From: Clostridia bacterium
GTDB taxonomy: Bacteria; Bacillota; Clostridia; Oscillospirales; CAG-272
Direction of reading: 5' to 3'
DNA length: 41,735 bases
NCBI GenBank assembly: GCA_017462605.1
Contig: JAFTQV010000080.1
Span: 1 to 41,735 of the forward strand
Positions 41,735 through 41,735 of this stretch are shown here, piece by piece. Positions within the stretch are counted from its first letter, which is position 1. Each line of letters begins with the position of its first letter. Below the pieces are notes generated by a model, which saw nothing but the letters and a program-made list of their open reading frames with translations, made no database searches and was not told where the DNA came from. A program made the translations under genes and the position numbers.

Positions 41735-41735
41735 A

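Overview
The window looks like chromosomal DNA from a member of the Clostridia (Bacillota), probably an uncultured gut or rumen lineage. This is inferred from gene content and order: an nrdR-yicC-remA-rpoZ-priA-def-fmt-rsmB-rlmN-rsgA run, an rplJL operon with an L10 leader, a MecA adaptor, a SpoVB/MurJ-type flippase, NfnAB, strong AGGAGG-type ribosome sites, sigma-A promoters with 17-base spacers, and many BspA-like leucine-rich-repeat and Cys-rich 'CxxC' surface proteins. No tRNA, rRNA, CRISPR array, integrase or transposase gene was seen.

Layout. 1-390: two copies of a short palindromic, MITE-like repeat. 531-8954: a single giant lipoprotein gene (2765 aa) with its own promoter and an attenuator-like hairpin; six tandem 49-residue repeats lie near its N-terminus. 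9322-10350 (minus): a stand-alone DUF1016/PDDEXK (YhcG-type) nuclease. 10529-20347: a tightly packed housekeeping operon for replication restart, translation start and end, rRNA modification and ribosome assembly. It lacks gmk between remA and rpoZ, and prpC-prkC between rlmN and rsgA, which many Bacillota have there. 20344-21558: rplJ-rplL with L10 leader and attenuator; the -35 box of its promoter contains the rsgA stop codon. 21560-21659: a foldback repeat. 21691-22809: a compact three-gene cassette (DUF3990 ADP-ribosyltransferase-like protein, a 78-aa protein, DUF3791) whose promoter holds a perfect palindrome between -35 and -10; it is the best toxin-antitoxin or defence candidate here.

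22818-25367 (minus): cysK, DUF4416 and a cytoplasmic BspA-like LRR protein. 25429-28468 (minus): a YidD-domain membrane protein followed by an 877-aa zinc-ribbon/beta-propeller-like protein. 28599-31083: nfnAB (NADH-dependent ferredoxin:NADP oxidoreductase), divergent from yidD with an inverted repeat between the promoters. 31134-33455: mecA and a polysaccharide/lipid II-type flippase. 33457-37708 (minus): a four-gene operon of a membrane-anchored Cys-rich/LRR protein, a cytoplasmic LRR protein, a small lipoprotein and DUF4317. 37802-40033 (minus): a 719-aa lipoprotein with LRR and Gly-rich C-terminus. 40147-41424: a ferritin-like protein. 41514-41734: a MITE-like element with terminal inverted repeats at the window edge.

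Two themes stand out: compact core-information operons, and repeated investment in envelope proteins that share a Cys-rich 'header' (lipobox cysteine followed at once by His/CxxC motifs) with LRR or beta-rich modules. Positions and motifs are read directly from the sequence; family names rest on recognised motifs and no database search was run.
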